Both the position numbers and the translations under genes were made by a program. Below are positions 14,709 through 23,041 of a stretch of DNA of 25,426 bases, piece after piece. Under the pieces are notes generated by a model. The model was given only the letters and a program-made list of their open reading frames with translations. It ran no database searches and was not told the origin of the DNA. The DNA comes from JASLBX01 sp036374175 (lineage in GTDB: Bacteria > Actinomycetota > Actinomycetes > Jiangellales > Jiangellaceae), in assembly GCA_036374175.1 (NCBI GenBank), contig DASUUH010000106.1:1-25426 (forward strand). Direction: 5' to 3'. Positions within the stretch are counted from its first letter, which is position 1; each line of letters begins with the position of its first letter.

Positions 14709-17488
14709 GCCGGGCTCACCTCCCTTGGCGCCGACGACTGGGTTGCGCTGTAGAGGCTCTCGATCGTCGCGGCGTACCGCTCGGCGATCTTCGCCCGCTT
14801 GAGTTTGAGGTTGGGGGTGAGCTCACCACCGGCTACCGACAGGTCGTACTCCTCGATAGCCCATCGCCGCACCTGCTCGGGGCGCGACAACTGCCGGTTC
14901 ACGTCCTCGATGGCCACGTCGATCGCCGAGACGCCGTCATGAGTGAGTGGCGGGTCGGTCCACACCAGTGCAGTGCAGAACGGCCGGCCTTCGCCCATCA
15001 CCATGGCCTCGGTCACGTCAGGAATCGCGCGCAGCATCGACTCGACCTTGGCCGGGTTCAGGTACTTGCCGTAGGCCGTTTTGAGCAGTTCCTTCTTCCG
15101 GCCGTCGATCACGAGTGCGCCGTCCGCCGTGAGGTGGCCGATGTCGCCGGTCCGGAGCCACCCATCCTCGAACGGTTGGGCAGTGCCTTCGCCCGCGTAG
15201 CCCAGCATCACTTGGGGACCCCGCACCAGGATCTCCCCGTCGTCGGCGATCCGGAGGCGGGTGTCTGGCAGGGGTTCGCCCGCGGTTCCGATGCGGTTGT
15301 GTCCTGAGCGGTTGAGGGTCACCAACGGGGCTTCGGTGAGCCCGTAGGCGTCGTGAATCTCGATGCCGAGGTCACGGAACGCCCGCAGCAGCGGCTCGCC
15401 GACCGGGGCCGAGCCCACGAGCAACTGCGAGCAGCGGTCGAGGCCGGCGCGGCGCAGCAGCCGCCGGCGAACGACGGGACGCAGCAGCCGCTTGGGCAGG
15501 CCCTCGGGCATGGCCAGGAACCGTCGGCCAGCCCGTGACGACCGCGTCACGTACAGGAACTTCTCGTAGATGCGGGGGACGGCGAAGAACACCATCGGAC
15601 GCACGGCGGGCAGTGCGCGGGGAAGGCCGGCGAAATCTTCCAGGAACGCGATCTCGATGCGAACCGGCGTGTAGTACGCGGAGTAGGTGCCGAGGATGCC
15701 CTCCACCACGTGGTTCATCGGCAGGAAGGACAGGTACGAGCCGGGGCGGGTGCGCGTCTGCCACGGGATCAGGCTCGCCATGGTTTCGGCCATCCACCGC
15801 AGCTGCCGGTGGGTGAAGGCGACCCCCTTCGGCGGACCTGTCGTACCGGACGTGTACCGGAGAGTGGCGATGCTGTCGAAGGAAACCGGCGATCTTGGAA
15901 CGTCGGGGGCATCGCAGCCGCGGCGCAGGAACGCATCCCAGCTCTCGACATGCCTTCCGGCTCCGTCCAGGGTCCGGGCAAAGGAGATACACCGGACCCC
16001 GGAGGCCGCCGGCCCCAGCCGCCGCAAGACGGCTGCGGATCCCACGAACAGCAGCTCTGCGCCGCTGGCTCGGACGATGTGCTCGATGTCTTCGGTTGGG
16101 CTGGTCGGGTACATCGGCACGCTGATCGCACCGACCAGACCGATCGCCAGGTCGATCGTCAGGTACCGCGTGCTGTTCGGCCCCACCATCGCCACCCTGG
16201 TCCCGACGCCCACGCCCAGCGAGCGCAATGCTGCAACCGCCGCGCGGACGTCGTCCCGGACCTGAAGTCCAGTGCGTGGCTCGACGTGGTCGCCGAGCAC
16301 GTCAACGTACCGGACCGCCAGCGACCGGCTCGCCAGCCGGAACAGCGCCTGCTCGTGGACCGTGCGATCTGAGCGATGTAGGAAGCTGTGTTGCACGGCG
16401 TAATCGAGGAGCGCCGGCAGGTACGTCTGCCACCGCAACGCGTATGGGCCGAGTATGCGGTCCGTATTGTCACGCCGAAACCGCCGCTTCTCATGGAGAT
16501 ACGGGCGAAGTGCTGCGACCCCGGAGCCGGATCGCGGACGGCCGCGGCGCTCGAGCTCATCGGCCGTTGCCGCCGTGCCGCGTGCTTGCGGAACCGGCAC
16601 GAACACCACTCGCGGCAGCCGGACAGCGAGCCGTTCCCTCGCCCACCGGCGGACGAACCTCATCATCTCCACGCCGGTCGGCAGAGCTTGCGTCGGTGCA
16701 GTGAGGTGGAAGGTGGTTCCCGCAGCCGCCGGTGCGAACGTCAGACGGACGATGGCGTCGGCAACGTAGTCGACGGGGACTATGTTCACGCGTAGGTGCC
16801 GGCTCGTCGGCGCCACCCGGAGGTGACCGGTCAGGTAACGGCGCAGCCCGACGTAGTAGGTGTTGAACGTTCGGACCTCCCCGGTTCGAGAGTGGCCCAC
16901 GATCATCGCCGGCCGGAACACCGAGATCGGCAGGTACTTCATCTCGGCGCGAACCAAGCGCTCGCCCTCGAACTTCGTCAGCTCGTAGGCATTCTCGAAC
17001 CCGAACCGGTCATCGAGCGCCGCTTCGGGGACGTCCCCCGGCCGCCCGCCGGCGACATATGCAGTGGAGACGTGCGACAGGCGCGCGAGGCCATGGTCCG
17101 CATCACACGCCCGGGCGAACTCCAGGACGTTCGCGACGCCTTGGACATTCGTGGGCCGGAGCTCATCCGGCGCAGTGTCGATTCGGAGGTCAGCCGCCGC
17201 GTGGATGACGTGCGTCACCCGGCGGATCAGATCGCTGTTAACCGACGGAGCGAGTCCGAGACCGGCGCGGCGAACGTCCCCACTCACCACCTCGATCCGG
17301 TCGGCGGCGAGTGCGTTCTCGAGATCGGGCGCGTACGACCACGCTCGTTCAGCGGCCAGCCGGGCGTCACGGCCACCGGACTCGAGCACCAGCGCGACGA
17401 TGTGTACGTCCGGTCTACGCAGCAGCAAGCGGGCGATCTCAGTACCGAGGAACCCGGTGCCGCCGGTCAACAGAACTACGCTGCCCAT
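14705..17488 (-). CDS. Fusion of N-terminal acyl/thioester reductase (SDR) and C-terminal long-chain acyl-CoA synthetase
   Basis: This 927-aa bifunctional protein has two parts. Residues ~1-360 form an extended NAD(P)-binding reductase: TGGTGFLG (8-15), S141 in SHVSTAYVAGG, and Y168xxxK172 in NAYELTKFEGER, as in NAD_binding_4/thioester reductase and fatty acyl-CoA reductase domains. Residues ~380-927 form an AMP-forming ligase of the FadD15 type: YTSGTTGPPKGVAFTH (~544), DAYGLTEAP (~713), TGDIG (~779), GRKKELLKTAYGKYLNP and a terminal lysine region TPNLKLKRAKI. No phosphopantetheine carrier domain is visible between them. Start ATG 17488 has GGTGGAGG eight bases upstream, inside the end of the preceding gene. 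A single protein could activate a fatty acid and reduce the thioester to aldehyde or alcohol. The order is opposite to carboxylic acid reductases (A-T-R). Confidence 0.9.
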   Translation of the reverse strand: MGSVVLLTGGTGFLGTEIARLLLRRPDVHIVALVLESGGRDARLAAERAWSYAPDLENALAADRIEVVSGDVRRAGLGLAPSVNSDLIRRVTHVIHAAADLRIDTAPDELRPTNVQGVANVLEFARACDADHGLARLSHVSTAYVAGGRPGDVPEAALDDRFGFENAYELTKFEGERLVRAEMKYLPISVFRPAMIVGHSRTGEVRTFNTYYVGLRRYLTGHLRVAPTSRHLRVNIVPVDYVADAIVRLTFAPAAAGTTFHLTAPTQALPTGVEMMRFVRRWARERLAVRLPRVVFVPVPQARGTAATADELERRGRPRSGSGVAALRPYLHEKRRFRRDNTDRILGPYALRWQTYLPALLDYAVQHSFLHRSDRTVHEQALFRLASRSLAVRYVDVLGDHVEPRTGLQVRDDVRAAVAALRSLGVGVGTRVAMVGPNSTRYLTIDLAIGLVGAISVPMYPTSPTEDIEHIVRASGAELLFVGSAAVLRRLGPAASGVRCISFARTLDGAGRHVESWDAFLRRGCDAPDVPRSPVSFDSIATLRYTSGTTGPPKGVAFTHRQLRWMAETMASLIPWQTRTRPGSYLSFLPMNHVVEGILGTYSAYYTPVRIEIAFLEDFAGLPRALPAVRPMVFFAVPRIYEKFLYVTRSSRAGRRFLAMPEGLPKRLLRPVVRRRLLRRAGLDRCSQLLVGSAPVGEPLLRAFRDLGIEIHDAYGLTEAPLVTLNRSGHNRIGTAGEPLPDTRLRIADDGEILVRGPQVMLGYAGEGTAQPFEDGWLRTGDIGHLTADGALVIDGRKKELLKTAYGKYLNPAKVESMLRAIPDVTEAMVMGEGRPFCTALVWTDPPLTHDGVSAIDVAIEDVNRQLSRPEQVRRWAIEEYDLSVAGGELTPNLKLKRAKIAERYAATIESLYSATQSSAPREVSPA

Positions 17489-18714
17489 GCCTTCGGCCTC
17501 CACCCATGCTCGGCCAGGAAGGCCGCCAGTAGTTCGGGGTTCCGGCGGGCCGCGGCGAGGCGGCGTTCGTACTCTCGCAGCAACCGAGCGCGCAGCACAT
17601 CGTCATCGATCAGCAGGCGTTCGATCGTGGTGTGCAGTACATCGAACATGCCGGGACCCGGATTGATGCAGAGCTCGGGCATCCCCATCTCGTCGAAGAA
17701 GGTTCGCAACCGGAGGTCCTGGGCGACCGCCACCTGCGGCACCGCCGCGGCAATAGACAGGATCGTTGCGTGGTACCGCGAGGTGACGAGCACACGGAGG
17801 CTCCGGAGCAACGCCGTCATCCTGGACGCGTCATGCTCGCGGGCAGAGAACATCCGGGCCCGATCGGCGTGGACCATCTGGGCATGGATCCGCCGGGCAA
17901 GCATCTCGTCGAGTTCTTCCATGCAGATCAGCGCGACCGGACGGTCGTACCGTTCGATGACCACGTCGGCCAACCGGGCGTAACCGTCCGCCAGTTCGGC
18001 TGTCGCGGCGCGCCGGGCCGGCGATCGAGAGTAGTAGTACGGCCAGCGGTAGCAGTCGGCACGCCGGCCCCACGGCCGGATCACGGCCGGCCAGAGGTTG
18101 TAGTCGACCGCCGCGATGCCCACCGGCCCGGCTGCTGCCTCCGGCCACGTCTCCTGCAACCACCGGGCATCGGTCGCACGCGGCTCGTACCGGAATGCGT
18201 TGTCTGCCGTGACCTCGATCCGGCTCGCGACGCCCCACCCACGCAGCCGTGCCGCTGCGGTCGCCGAGCGCACCACGATGAGGTCCGTCAACGGGGCGGA
18301 GTTCCGGACGAGCCACTGGTTGTGCGGCTTGAGTTCGCCGGCGTCAACGGCGTAGGCCAGACAGGGCCTGCCGGCCGCGTGCGCACAGCGCGTCGCCCAC
18401 ATGAAGTACCACAGCAGCGCGGACGCACTCGAGTCCATGTAGGTGGCGCCCTCGACTAGTACGACGAGGTCGTGCTCGCGGACGAGCCGGCGGACCGTCG
18501 GCAGGAAGATCATCGGCATCGGCACGATCTCTATGCCGGGCAGGTCACCGACGTAGCGCGCCAGGTTGGCTGGTTCCAGTGCCGGGATGGTCAACGGTGC
18601 GTCCGGTCCGAGGACGGCCCGGATATCAGTGATGTCGGCCAGCAGTAACGCTTCGGCACCGGCGTTGTTCGCACCGTTGTAGCCGACCAGCAGTACCTTC
18701 GGATCAGCCATCAT
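17476..18714 (-). CDS. Polysaccharide pyruvyl transferase family protein (PF04230)
   Basis: This 412-aa protein of the CsaB/WcaK-like family usually transfers pyruvate from phosphoenolpyruvate to a hexose of a cell-wall or exopolysaccharide; some members act in sugar modification. The opening VLLVGYNGANNAGAEALLLADI is the family's Rossmann-like start (G-x-N-x-G-x-E). Later blocks are VLVEGATYMDS, VVRSATAAARLRGWGV with TADNAFRYEP, and the C-terminal VLVTSRYHATILSIAAAVPQVAV, with the conserved R/H segment. ATG 18714 is chosen (AAGGGG six bases upstream; ATG 18711 is the alternative). It is the first gene of the minus-strand operon, and its end overlaps the next start by 13 nt. It suggests that a glycan or glycolipid is part of the product. 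Confidence 0.85.
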   Translation of the reverse strand: MMADPKVLLVGYNGANNAGAEALLLADITDIRAVLGPDAPLTIPALEPANLARYVGDLPGIEIVPMPMIFLPTVRRLVREHDLVVLVEGATYMDSSASALLWYFMWATRCAHAAGRPCLAYAVDAGELKPHNQWLVRNSAPLTDLIVVRSATAAARLRGWGVASRIEVTADNAFRYEPRATDARWLQETWPEAAAGPVGIAAVDYNLWPAVIRPWGRRADCYRWPYYYSRSPARRAATAELADGYARLADVVIERYDRPVALICMEELDEMLARRIHAQMVHADRARMFSAREHDASRMTALLRSLRVLVTSRYHATILSIAAAVPQVAVAQDLRLRTFFDEMGMPELCINPGPGMFDVLHTTIERLLIDDDVLRARLLREYERRLAAARRNPELLAAFLAEHGWRPKAWAA

Positions 18715-19025
18715 GCCCACCCCTTCCACGGGGCAGATGACGTCGTGCGTGCTTCACACCTCTGCGTTCAGTCTCTGTCGCCGGCAGGTTCGGCCCTAGA
18801 GCCGATGGGCCCCGGTTGCGGGGACGTTCGGCGTGGCGTCGGGAGGTCCATGTGCACCGGACTCCTCGGGGTGGCTCGACACATGTCGAATGATGGACTG
18901 CGCGTTTCCTACGTCTACCGGATGATGCGGCTCTAACGGCGTTGCTTCACTGGACACTTCGGTCCGTGGCTGCTGGTTCTTCCGGCTTCGGCCGAGCCCA
19001 CTCGTATCGCGGAAAGAGGCCAGAA
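18715..19025. other. Divergent intergenic region (311 nt) between the lipid operon and the S15 peptidase
   Basis: No convincing gene is seen; a 63-codon plus-strand frame (18745-18936) lacks a ribosome site and a coding pattern. The region must hold the promoter of the four-gene minus-strand operon and that of the peptidase gene. The only clear structure is the inverted repeat at 18876-18889. Confidence 0.6.
18876..18889. promoter_or_regulatory. Inverted repeat, candidate operator in the divergent intergenic region
   Basis: TCGACA-CA-TGTCGA is a 6-2-6 inverted repeat with perfect arms. It lies 162 nt upstream of the pyruvyl-transferase-family gene and 137 nt upstream of the peptidase gene. 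Its form suits a dimeric repressor, but no regulator gene for it is adjacent, so the assignment is tentative. Confidence 0.35.
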
Positions 19026-20966
19026 ATGATCAAGCCACCTGGGCGCCTCCTTGCCGTCACGGCCGCACTTGCGATTGTCATAGCGGCCGCGCCTACAGCA
19101 GGGGCGTCCGATCCGCCGGAGATCGTGGTCGAGGACGGCGTGACGCAGCCGGTCTTCGGCTACACCGATGCCATCAGAGAACGCGTCTGGATCGAGACCG
19201 ACGTCGACAGCGAAGGCGACGGCAACCTGGACCTGGTAACCCTGGACATCATGCGACCGGCCGCCACCGAGAACGGCCTCAAGTCGCCGGTTGTCATGGA
19301 CGCCAGCCCGTACTTCACGACGCTTGGTCGCGGCAACGAGGGCGAGCGCATCAATGACGTCGACGGCGACGGCCTCAATGACCAGTGGCCACTCTTCTAT
19401 GACAACTACTTCGTCCCGCGCGGCTATGCCGTCATTTTGCTGCACATGGTCGGCACCGGATTCTCGACCGGTTGCCCTGCGACCGGCGGCGAGTCGGACA
19501 CCGCCGGACCGAAGGCGGCCATCGACTGGCTCAACGGCCGACGCCAGGCGTTCGACGCCGATGGCGATGAAGTCGTGGCCGACTGGCACAACGGCAAGAC
19601 CGGAATGATTGGCAAGTCGTACGACGGGACGCTGCCGAACGCAACCGCTGTGACCGGTATCGACGGCCTGGCGACCATCGTCCCGATCAGCGCCATCTCG
19701 AACTGGTACTGGTACACCCGGCTCGCCGGTGCTCGCCTCAGCGGCTGGCACAACAACTATCCCGCTTCGCTGTCGCGCACGGTGACCAACCCGGATCGGC
19801 GTGACTACTGCGCTCCATTCCGAGAAGTCCTCAACGCCAACGACGGTGATGAGAGCGGTGATTACACGCCGTTCTGGGTCGAGCGCGATTACATGCCTGA
19901 CGTCGGCAACATTGACGTCCCAGTCTTCATTGTCCACGGCCTTCAGGACGACAACGTCAAGACCAATCATTTCGCCGAGCTGTGGTACGCCCTCCAGGAG
20001 CTGGACAAGCCTCGCAAGTTGTGGCTGACCCGAGCCGGCCACGAGGAGGCCTTCGACTTCCGGCGGGCCGAGTGGGTCGACACGATTCACCGCTGGTTCG
20101 ACCGCTGGCTCTTCGACATCAAGAACGGGATCGAGCAGGAGCCCAAGGTCGACGTCGAGACCGATCCGGATGTCTGGGAGGCCCACGAGAGGTGGCCGCT
20201 GCATGGCACGACCCCGACCCACCTGTGGTTACGTCCCGGCACCGAGTCGGAACCAGGTGGCTTCGGCCTGCAGCGCCTGCCCGGCAGCATGAACCAGTCC
20301 ACGTTCCAGGACCACACTTTCCAGACCGAGAACACGATCATCAGCAACCTCACGTCGGTGACGCCGAACCGGCTGGTGTACCTGTCCGAACCGCTTGAGG
20401 GCCCGGTCCGCATTTCCGGTACGCCGACTGTCGACCTGAGTGCCATCGTCGACCAGCCGGACACCGACTTCGGCGCCGCGCTCGTCGATTTCGGCCCTCC
20501 GAAGGACCGGGTCTCTCGGTCAAGCGAAGGGGTCATAAACGTGAACCCGCCGGTCGAGTCCTGCTGGGGCGAAAGCGCGTCGGTGGACGACGGTGACGCC
20601 TGGACGGACGACGCCTGCTACATCGAAACCGTCAAGGTGATCGACACCAGGGACACGTGGCGGGTCGCCCGCGGTGGTGTGGACGGACTGAACCTGTACG
20701 ACTACTCGAATGAGACGCCGCTCGTGCCGGGCGAGACGTACGAGTTCAGCTTCGATCTCTACCCGACCGACTACATATTCGAGGAGGGCCACCAGATCGC
20801 CGTGGTCCTGGTGTCCAGCTACCGGTCGCTGCTCTGCTCGGCGACGGCCCCGGGCTGCGTCGCGCCGAACCAGGACCGGCCGTCGGTGACGGTGAACGTC
20901 AACAACAGCCGCGTCACCCTGCCAATCGTCGGCGGGCAGCAAGCGGCGCAGGCGGCCGGCTTCTAA
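19026..20966 (+). CDS. Secreted S15-family Xaa-Pro dipeptidyl-peptidase
   Basis: This 646-aa serine hydrolase is predicted to be exported by a Sec signal peptide (basic start MIKPPGR, hydrophobic LLAVTAALAIVIAAA, cleavage near TAGA-SDPP). The alpha/beta-hydrolase domain has the nucleophile in MIGKSYDGTLP (S198), the acid in HGLQDDNVK (about D308) and the base in RAGHEEAFD (H339). A C-terminal beta-rich domain of the X-Pro dipeptidyl-peptidase type follows, with PTVDLSAIVDQPDTDF and NETPLVPGETYEFSFDLYPT. It removes Xaa-Pro dipeptides from peptides, or may hydrolyse related esters or amides. ATG 19026 has AAAGAGG six bases upstream. The gene is single, with a strong terminator behind it. A small Asp/Gly-rich segment (DVDGDGLNDQ) could bind calcium. 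Confidence 0.92.
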   Translation: MIKPPGRLLAVTAALAIVIAAAPTAGASDPPEIVVEDGVTQPVFGYTDAIRERVWIETDVDSEGDGNLDLVTLDIMRPAATENGLKSPVVMDASPYFTTLGRGNEGERINDVDGDGLNDQWPLFYDNYFVPRGYAVILLHMVGTGFSTGCPATGGESDTAGPKAAIDWLNGRRQAFDADGDEVVADWHNGKTGMIGKSYDGTLPNATAVTGIDGLATIVPISAISNWYWYTRLAGARLSGWHNNYPASLSRTVTNPDRRDYCAPFREVLNANDGDESGDYTPFWVERDYMPDVGNIDVPVFIVHGLQDDNVKTNHFAELWYALQELDKPRKLWLTRAGHEEAFDFRRAEWVDTIHRWFDRWLFDIKNGIEQEPKVDVETDPDVWEAHERWPLHGTTPTHLWLRPGTESEPGGFGLQRLPGSMNQSTFQDHTFQTENTIISNLTSVTPNRLVYLSEPLEGPVRISGTPTVDLSAIVDQPDTDFGAALVDFGPPKDRVSRSSEGVINVNPPVESCWGESASVDDGDAWTDDACYIETVKVIDTRDTWRVARGGVDGLNLYDYSNETPLVPGETYEFSFDLYPTDYIFEEGHQIAVVLVSSYRSLLCSATAPGCVAPNQDRPSVTVNVNNSRVTLPIVGGQQAAQAAGF

Positions 20967-20990
20967 TACATAGGGAGGACATCTCAAGGA

Positions 20991-21021
20991 GCGCCCGCCG
21001 GACAACCGGTCCGGCGGGCGC
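20991..21021 (+). terminator. Strong rho-independent-type hairpin after the S15 peptidase
   Basis: GCGCCCGCCGGAC (20991-21003) pairs perfectly with GTCCGGCGGGCGC (21009-21021) across a 5-nt loop, 25 nt past the stop codon. A T-poor tail (CTTGCGTCC) follows, typical of high-GC actinobacterial terminators. Confidence 0.85.
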
Positions 21022-21431
21022 CTTGCGTCCGTGATCACTCCGCGTATGACCCGGCGAGGCGCTCCGAGATGAGAGGTATTTCCTGGTGGGCATCGCGCCT
21101 CTGGGAATTAGGTTCGACGTCGGCTCACAGCCGGTCGACCTCGGACCGCCTACTGACCGCTGACTCTGCACGAGCTGGTCGGTCTGGATCGGGCACAGGG
21201 GGTGCCATGCAAAGACGACAGAAGTCCGAGCTACCGCTGTCAGCGGCCGCCGCACAGGTGTGGGCGCTCGACCAACTCGGCGCAGCAGGTTCGAATGGCG
21301 ATCGGCGTAATGGCACGGGCAACCGTCGGATGGTCGCCCTTGCGGCCCGGATCTCCAGCGCGCTCGCGCCGTTCCGATCCAGCAGCCGTCGGCCTTGAAC
21401 CGCGGTACCTCATGGCTGCCATGCCACCGAA
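21022..21431. other. Gene-free stretch (410 nt) between the S15 terminator and the CGNR gene
   Basis: No frame here has the codon pattern of the neighbours. The best candidate is ATG 21207-21398 (63 codons), which has GGGGG upstream but mixed third positions and a Ser/Arg-rich end. I do not call it a gene. Overlapping longer frames on both strands are of similarly poor quality. The region may be a remnant. Confidence 0.5.
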
Positions 21432-22022
21432 CTACCTCGTTGCTCCTGTAGGTCGGCTTCGGCGGTAGTGGCGTCGTTGGCGGGCCCGGTTGCCGCAGTC
21501 GGCCGGATCGCACCAGCGCCGGCTGTGGTTCCGGGTGGTGTCAAGGTAGAGCCACCGGCATTCGCCGCACGCTGAGATCTTTCGCAGCGTTTCCGGGGAG
21601 GTCAGCATCTCGGCAGCGTCGAGGGCCAGCCGGTCGAGCAGCGAGTCGCGGCGCGGGACCCAGCTCGCGGCCTGCGCTCCGTCGGCGAAGTCCAGCCGGC
21701 GGCGTCCGGCGGCATCCGTGGCAAAGGCGCCGAGGCGCTCGATATCGCTGGCGTCGGGTGTTTCGCCGTCGGCGACGGCGAGGAAGATGCGCGCGAGAAG
21801 CTCCCGCAGATCACGCAAGGCTTCGGTGCCGGCGCCCAAGGCTGTTGGGACACCGGCCGCGTCGGCCCATCGCCGCAGGTTCGTGGCGGGATCGAGCCAA
21901 TCGTGGGCGCGCGACGTGCCGCGGTAGCTGACCAGATTGGCGAAGTCGAGCACCGTCGTGCCGCCGATCAGCTTGTAGGTGCCCGGGTAGCCACGGGTCT
22001 TCAAGTCCAGTGCGTCCGCCAT
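21432..22022 (-). CDS. CGNR zinc-finger / ABATE-domain putative regulator
   Basis: This 196-aa protein has an N-terminal ABATE (putative stress-induced regulator) domain starting YKLIGGTTVLDFANLVSYRGT. Its C-terminus is a CGNR zinc finger: ISACGECRWLYLDTTRNHSRRWC and PADCGNRARQRRHYRR, with four cysteines placed to bind zinc. The finger is thought to bind DNA. ATG 22022 is preceded by AGGTGGGAG; a GTG at 22031 is the alternative. It is divergent from an EamA exporter gene at 22112, with an inverted repeat between them, so it probably controls that exporter and itself. Confidence 0.92.
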   Translation of the reverse strand: MADALDLKTRGYPGTYKLIGGTTVLDFANLVSYRGTSRAHDWLDPATNLRRWADAAGVPTALGAGTEALRDLRELLARIFLAVADGETPDASDIERLGAFATDAAGRRRLDFADGAQAASWVPRRDSLLDRLALDAAEMLTSPETLRKISACGECRWLYLDTTRNHSRRWCDPADCGNRARQRRHYRRSRPTGATR

Positions 22023-22031
22023 GACTCCCAC

Positions 22032-22061
22032 CTAACGTACGTATAGCTGTTGACACGTTAG
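22032..22061. promoter_or_regulatory. Inverted repeat in the CGNR/EamA divergent promoter region
   Basis: CTAACGT (22032-22038) and ACGTTAG (22055-22061) are perfect 7-bp arms 16 nt apart. A related half-site with GTTAG occurs at 22101-22105. The left arm abuts the Shine-Dalgarno of the CGNR gene, and TTGACA (22050-22055) overlaps the right arm. It is a good candidate binding site for the CGNR regulator. Confidence 0.45.
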
Positions 22062-22111
22062 CAGTCGCTGTGGTCGGATGCTTATAACGGGCGAACAATG
22101 GTTAGGACGTT

Positions 22112-22972
22112 ATGAAGTCGACAGTGGCGCTGCCGTGGACGCACCGGGTGCGGCCCGAGCTGTTCTTCGTCGGCTCCGCGATCTTCCACTATTTGGGGCC
22201 GGCCTTCGCTGTTCTGCTGTTCGTACGTGTCGAGCCGCTCGGCGTGGCCTGGCTGCGCATCCTCTCCGCCGGGCTTATCTTCGCGCTGTGGCGCCGCCCG
22301 TGGCGAGCATGGACAGCCGCAGGTCGCGCCGAACGCCGGACCATCGTCGTGTGGGGCGTCTTGCTCGCCCTGATGAATGCGAGCTTCTACCTGGCGATTG
22401 ACCGGCTGCCACTGGGTACCGTCGCTGCGATCGAGTTCGTCGGGCCGGTTGTGCTCGCCGCCGTGGGACTACGCAGCCTGCGCAATCTCGCAGCGCTCAT
22501 GCTCGCCATCGGTGGAGTGGTGGTGCTCGCCGAGGTAACCCTCAGCGGTTCTCCGGCCGGGTTCGGGTTCGCGCTCGTCAACATGGTTCTGTTCAGCGGG
22601 TACATCATCATTGCGCACCGCGTCTCCCGGCATCAGCAGCTCGCCGGCATCGACGGCCTGGCCATGGCGATGCTTATCGCGGCCGTTGTCGCCGTTCCTC
22701 TCGGCGTCGTTGACGCTGCACCCGCGTTCACTGATCCGTTCAGCCTCGGCGCTGCCGTCGGCGTCGGCCTCAGCTCCTCGGTGATCCCATACATATTCGA
22801 CCAGCTCGCGATGCGCCGGCTCCCTCGAGCCACCTACGCCCTGATGGTGGCACTCCTGCCGGCCACCGCCACAGCCATCGGCATTCTCGTGCTGACCCAG
22901 ATACCCACCCCGACCGACATCCTCGGCGTCGGGCTCATCGTCATCGCCGTCGTCCTCCACCGCGATGATTGA
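22112..22972 (+). CDS. EamA-family transporter (RhtA-like DMT exporter)
   Basis: This 286-aa membrane protein has about ten helices in two EamA halves. The first half contains LFFVGSAIFHYLGPAFAVLLF, RILSAGLIFALW and IDRLPLGTVAAIEFVGPVVLAAVG; the second contains GFGFALVNMVLFSGYIIIAHRV and SSSVIPYIFDQLAMRRLPRATYALMVALLPA. The latter blocks resemble RhtA threonine/homoserine exporters. ATG 22112 has AGGA five bases upstream. It is transcribed away from the CGNR regulator. Amino-acid or metabolite efflux is likely; the exact substrate is unknown. Confidence 0.92.
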   Translation: MKSTVALPWTHRVRPELFFVGSAIFHYLGPAFAVLLFVRVEPLGVAWLRILSAGLIFALWRRPWRAWTAAGRAERRTIVVWGVLLALMNASFYLAIDRLPLGTVAAIEFVGPVVLAAVGLRSLRNLAALMLAIGGVVVLAEVTLSGSPAGFGFALVNMVLFSGYIIIAHRVSRHQQLAGIDGLAMAMLIAAVVAVPLGVVDAAPAFTDPFSLGAAVGVGLSSSVIPYIFDQLAMRRLPRATYALMVALLPATATAIGILVLTQIPTPTDILGVGLIVIAVVLHRDD

Positions 22973-23017
22973 CCGCCCCCGAAACAGCCAATCCTCCGAC
23001 TGGGCCTCCAATGAGGT

Positions 23018-23036
23018 TGAGGCTAGGCTACCCTTA
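23018..23036 (+). promoter_or_regulatory. IdeR/DtxR-type iron box over the bfd-bfr promoter
   Basis: TGAGGCTAGGCTACCCTTA matches 15 of 19 positions of the IdeR/DtxR consensus TTAGGTTAGSCTAACCTAA, including the central TAGGCTA. It ends five bases before GTG 23042. A TANNNT element, TACCCT (23029-23034), lies inside it and seven bases before the GTG. The iron-loaded regulator would therefore sit on the promoter. Confidence 0.7.
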
Positions 23037-23041
23037 GTAGC

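Noticed and set aside
16796..17983. 395-codon plus-strand ORF antisense to the reductase-ligase and pyruvyl-transferase genes
   Set aside because: It spans two real genes on the other strand and shows no protein-family pattern.
18933..20222. 429-codon minus-strand ORF antisense to the S15 peptidase gene
   Set aside because: The plus-strand frame encodes a complete, recognisable peptidase with signal peptide and catalytic triad. The antisense translation has no family features and is a GC-rich shadow.
21286..21302. GGTTCGAAT resembling a tRNA T-loop
   Set aside because: The flanking bases do not form a T-stem and no acceptor, D or anticodon arms can be found around it.
21207..21398. 63-codon plus-strand ORF with a G-rich site upstream
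   Set aside because: Third-position GC is no higher than background, no family is recognised, and overlapping frames are equally good.
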